Positions 61,327 to 64,000 of a DNA stretch of 64,000 nucleotides are shown one piece after another. Source of the stretch: Massilia endophytica (GTDB taxonomy: Bacteria; Pseudomonadota; Gammaproteobacteria; Burkholderiales; Burkholderiaceae_D); NCBI RefSeq assembly GCF_021165955.1, contig NZ_CP088952.1:2914001-2978000 (forward strand), given 5' to 3'. The translations under genes and the position numbers were made by a program. The first letter of the stretch is position 1, and each line of letters begins with the position of its first letter. The notes beneath the pieces are model-generated. The model saw nothing but the letters and a program-made list of their open reading frames with translations. It did no database searches and was not told where the DNA came from.

Positions 61327-63066
61327 ATGTTCCTGACGACTGCGCGCGCGCGCTCACTCTTCTATTGCCTCGCGGCCTTCGGCCTGCTGCTGTACGGGCT
61401 GGCAGGGGTGGCGCGCGCCGAGACCGCGCATCCGCGGCGCCAGGTCCTGATCCTCTATTCGCTGGGCTCGGACAGCTCCTCGCGCTGGCAAACGCTGGTG
61501 CACAAGGGACTGCAGCACGAGCTCGGAGGCGCCAATGCCGGCATCACGCCAGGCATCTATGAAGAACGCTTCGACGCAGTGCGCGTCGGCGAAGCGCAGG
61601 CGCTGGACAGCATGGCGCCCTATCTGCGCACCAAGTACGCGAGGGTGCGCTTCGACGCCATCATCGCCGAGAACTATGTGGCCGCAGGTTTCCTCAGCGC
61701 CCATCCCGAACTGTTCCCCGGCGCCGCGCGCTACTACGTCAACCACGGCCGCAGCGGCTGGGAGCCCGCGGACGGCGCGGGCCTCGAAGTGGAATCCGAT
61801 TTCTCCCGCGCCGTAGGCACGATTCCGCTGACGATGCCCGAAGTGCGCCGCGTGGTCGTTGTGGGCGACCAGTCCGCCCGCGCGCAGAAATGGATCGGCC
61901 AGATCCGCAATGTGGCGCCGCAGTTCTCCCAGCTGGCATTCGAGTACTGGGACCAGCAGACCTACGAAGATCTCCTGCGCCGCGCCGCAGGCCTGGACCG
62001 CAGCAGCGCCATCTTCCTGCTCACGACGCGCAGCGACGGCAGCGGCGCCACCATGAACCCCACCGAACTGGCGCGCCAGCTCGCCTCCGCCAGCACGGCG
62101 CCCATCTTCACCAATACGCAGTCGCTGATCGTACCCGGCGTCGTGGGCGGCTATGCGGTGAGCGGCGAGGCGGTGGGCCGCGTGATCGGCCGCATCCTGC
62201 TTGGCCTGCCCGCCACCGCGGTCGATGTGCAGGGCTACTACTTCGACTACCCCAGCGTGCGCCGCTTCGGCCTGAACAACCTGCCGCACCAGGCGGTCAT
62301 TCTCAACCGTCCGGAAAACGTGTGGGACCGCTATCGCTGGCAGATCATCGCGGGCATCTCCGCCATCGTGATCGAGGCGGTGCTGATCACGGCACTCGTC
62401 GTCGCGCTGCGCGACCGCCGCCGCATGCTGGCCGACCTGGATGCGGAGCGCAACAACCTGGAAGACCGCGTGCTCCAGCGCACCCTGGAACTGCTGATGG
62501 CCAATACCAAGCTGGAACAGCTGGCCACCACCGATCCGCTCACCGGCATCGCCAACCGGCGCAAGATGACGGCGCAGATTGCGAGCGAACTGGAACGCGC
62601 GCGCCGCTTCGGCCATCCGCTCTCGCTGCTCATGGTGGATATCGACTACTTCAAGCGCATCAACGATACCTTCGGCCACGAGGTGGGCGACAAGGCCATC
62701 ATGGCGGTGTCGAAAATGCTGACCGAATCGCTGCGCGCCATCGACATGGTGGCCCGTTTCGGCGGCGAGGAATTCGTGGTGCTGATGCCGGAAACGGATC
62801 TGGACGTGGCCGTGCTGGCGGCCGAACGCCTGCGCGAAACGGCCTGCGCGCTGCGCATCGAGGGGGAATCCGGCGCCCAGGTGGCGCTCACGCTGAGCGT
62901 GGGCGTGGCCTCCGCCCTGGCCAACGGTTCGGCGGACACGCCCTCTTCCCTGCTGGTGCGCTCGGACAAGGCGCTGTACCGCGCCAAGAAACAGGGCCGC
63001 AACAGGGTGGTGCCCTTCACGGACGCGGAGTTCTCCGCGCCCGTTCCGGCTGGCGCGCCGGGCTGA
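61327..63066 (+). CDS. Diguanylate cyclase with periplasmic ABC-substrate-binding-like sensor
   Basis: A 579-residue membrane protein. It has a signal/anchor (about 10-30), a periplasmic ABC_sub_bind-like sensor (about 38-325, e.g. VLILYSLGSDSSSRWQTLV), a membrane helix (338-362), a short coiled coil (residues about 375-400), and a GGDEF domain. The active-site motif is GGEEF (479-483), a functional variant. The I-site RAID (470-473) lies five residues before it, so product inhibition is likely. It should make c-di-GMP in response to an extracytoplasmic ligand, possibly a small solute. Confidence 0.92.
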   Translation: MFLTTARARSLFYCLAAFGLLLYGLAGVARAETAHPRRQVLILYSLGSDSSSRWQTLVHKGLQHELGGANAGITPGIYEERFDAVRVGEAQALDSMAPYLRTKYARVRFDAIIAENYVAAGFLSAHPELFPGAARYYVNHGRSGWEPADGAGLEVESDFSRAVGTIPLTMPEVRRVVVVGDQSARAQKWIGQIRNVAPQFSQLAFEYWDQQTYEDLLRRAAGLDRSSAIFLLTTRSDGSGATMNPTELARQLASASTAPIFTNTQSLIVPGVVGGYAVSGEAVGRVIGRILLGLPATAVDVQGYYFDYPSVRRFGLNNLPHQAVILNRPENVWDRYRWQIIAGISAIVIEAVLITALVVALRDRRRMLADLDAERNNLEDRVLQRTLELLMANTKLEQLATTDPLTGIANRRKMTAQIASELERARRFGHPLSLLMVDIDYFKRINDTFGHEVGDKAIMAVSKMLTESLRAIDMVARFGGEEFVVLMPETDLDVAVLAAERLRETACALRIEGESGAQVALTLSVGVASALANGSADTPSSLLVRSDKALYRAKKQGRNRVVPFTDAEFSAPVPAGAPG

Positions 63067-63711
63067 CTATTCCGCGTCCGGCTGCTGCGAAGGGTGGGCC
63101 TGGCGGAAGGCAGGCAGCTGCGCGCAGTGCTCGTGAATGGCGGCAATCGTGGGATATGGCGCCAGGCCGATCTCGAAGCGCTGGGCGTTGAACACCTGCG
63201 GCACCAGGAAGCAGTCCGCCATGGTGGGCGTATCGCCGTGGCAGAAGCGGCCCGTTGCACCGTCCCGCGCCAGCTGCGCTTCCAGTGCCGCCATGCCTTC
63301 GTTCATCCAATGGCGATACCAATCCATCTTGGCCTCTTCCGAAAGGCCCATATGGCCTTTCAGGTGCTTCAGCACGCGCAGGTTGCCCAGCGGGTGGGTG
63401 TCGCAGGCCACCGTCAGGGACAGCGCCCGGACGCGGGCGCGGCCCAGCGCGTCCTGCGGCAGCAGGGGCATGGTGGGGTGCATCTCGTCCAGGTATTCGA
63501 TAATCGCCATTGACTGGGTCAGCACCGCGCCATCGTCTTCCAGCGCAGGCACCAGGGCGGAAGGGTTGACCGCGCGGTAGGCCTCGCCCAGCTGCTCGCC
63601 ACCGTTGCGCAGCAGGTGCACCGGAACGGACTCGTAAGCCAGGCCTTTCAGGTTCAGGGCAATGCGCACGCGGTAGGCGGCGGAGCTGCGGAAATAGGTA
63701 TAGAGCTTCAT
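63067..63711 (-). CDS. maiA: Maleylacetoacetate isomerase (zeta-class GST)
   Basis: A 214-residue glutathione transferase-fold enzyme that isomerises maleylacetoacetate to fumarylacetoacetate in tyrosine/homogentisate breakdown. The GSH-binding signature SSAAYRVRIALNLKGL is at the N-terminus, with the Ser pair, followed by NPSALVPALEDDG and QSMAIIEYLDE. It overlaps the FAH gene by ATGA, consistent with one pathway. Confidence 0.93.
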   Translation of the reverse strand: MKLYTYFRSSAAYRVRIALNLKGLAYESVPVHLLRNGGEQLGEAYRAVNPSALVPALEDDGAVLTQSMAIIEYLDEMHPTMPLLPQDALGRARVRALSLTVACDTHPLGNLRVLKHLKGHMGLSEEAKMDWYRHWMNEGMAALEAQLARDGATGRFCHGDTPTMADCFLVPQVFNAQRFEIGLAPYPTIAAIHEHCAQLPAFRQAHPSQQPDAE

Positions 63712-64000
63712 GCGCGGTCCCGGTAGTCGCGCACCGTCTGGTCGATGGCGCCGAAAATGCTGGCGCCGTGCGGGTCCTGCATCTCGATGCGCACCGTGTC
63801 GCCGAACTTGAGGAAGCCCGTTTTCGGCGCGCCGCCCTCGATGGTTTCATACATCCGCACTTCGGCCAGGCAGCAGTAGCCCACGCCGCCATTGGCGATG
63901 CTGGAACCGTGCAGGCTGCCTTGCTTGTTCGATACGGTGCCCGAGCCGATGATGCTGCCGGCCGCCAGTTCGCGCGTCTTCGCGGCGTGCGCCACCAGCT
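63708..64000 (-). CDS. Fumarylacetoacetate hydrolase family protein (C-terminal part)
   Basis: Only about the last 97 residues are in the window; the gene continues beyond base 64000. Visible are GSIIGSGTVSNKQG, the metal/active-site region and the domain end RMYETIEGGAPKTGFLKFGD followed by TVRIEMQDPHGASIFGAIDQ. This fits FAH-family enzymes (fumarylacetoacetase or a related hydrolase). The maiA overlap supports a homogentisate-pathway role, but the full gene is needed. Confidence 0.75.
   Translation of the reverse strand, partial: LVAHAAKTRELAAGSIIGSGTVSNKQGSLHGSSIANGGVGYCCLAEVRMYETIEGGAPKTGFLKFGDTVRIEMQDPHGASIFGAIDQTVRDYRDRA

Overview
The window looks like chromosomal DNA of a high-GC betaproteobacterium of the order Burkholderiales, most likely Oxalobacteraceae (Massilia/Telluria/Duganella-like). 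This is inferred from gene order: tpiA-secG-tRNA-Leu-nuoABCDEFGHIJKLMN-DUF2818, ilvI-ilvH-ilvC close to pssA-leuA, iscRSUA-hscBA-fdx-iscX, and a sigma/DUF3619/DUF3106/RDD operon. The species cannot be named from the sequence alone.

Layout. 1-3.2 kb (+): the tail of an unidentified gene, ribA, then a secreted trypsin-like protease translationally coupled to an FHA membrane protein. 3.2-8 kb (mostly -): a VOC protein, two small hypotheticals, a BrnT/BrnA-like toxin-antitoxin pair (+), ispF-ispD (isoprenoid precursors), a secreted zincin-motif protein and a Nudix hydrolase. 8-24.4 kb (-): the complete 14-subunit NADH dehydrogenase (complex I) operon with its DUF2818 tail gene, preceded by a tRNA-Leu(GAG) with its own promoter and terminator, secG and tpiA. 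24.4-28.9 kb (-): a quinone oxidoreductase, a Sel1 protein, a GIN-domain protein, several very small genes and a zinc-ribbon membrane protein. 28.9-33 kb (+): a cytochrome c/sorbosone-dehydrogenase-like fusion, a chemoreceptor and a secreted beta-propeller protein. 33.0-34.9 kb: a class-C group II intron inserted exactly behind the pnp terminator. 34.9-37.5 kb (-): rpsO-pnp with a long processing-type hairpin between them. 37.7-40.3 kb: a lipoprotein, a secreted esterase and an acidic hypothetical. 40.3-48.5 kb: leuA, pssA, a patch of accessory genes (GyrI-like, SIMPL, DUF1902/HicB with a broken hicA) and ilvC-ilvH-ilvI. 49-51.3 kb (+): an ECF-like sigma factor operon. 51.3-55.2 kb: a lower-GC membrane protein, a PilZ protein, and overlapping genes for a pseudouridine synthase, threonine aldolase and methyltransferase that run into iscX. 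55-60.6 kb (-): the full ISC iron-sulfur assembly operon under a recognisable IscR box. 60.7-64 kb: a Cys-motif hypothetical, a periplasmic-sensor diguanylate cyclase, and maiA plus an FAH-family gene (aromatic amino-acid/homogentisate-type catabolism).

How the parts relate. Most of the window is core metabolism: complex I and the ISC machinery that supplies its Fe-S clusters, branched-chain amino acid synthesis, phospholipid head-group synthesis, isoprenoid and riboflavin precursors, and RNA decay. Accessory or mobile DNA sits in the gaps: the BrnTA-like pair, the decayed HicAB pair, the group II intron and the 51.3-52 kb gene. I did not find a clearly novel multi-gene system. The most interesting signals are local: the intron in the pnp terminator, a perfect hairpin that covers the start region of the quinone oxidoreductase, an antitoxin without its usual DNA-binding end, and a hicA cut off by the ilvC terminator.
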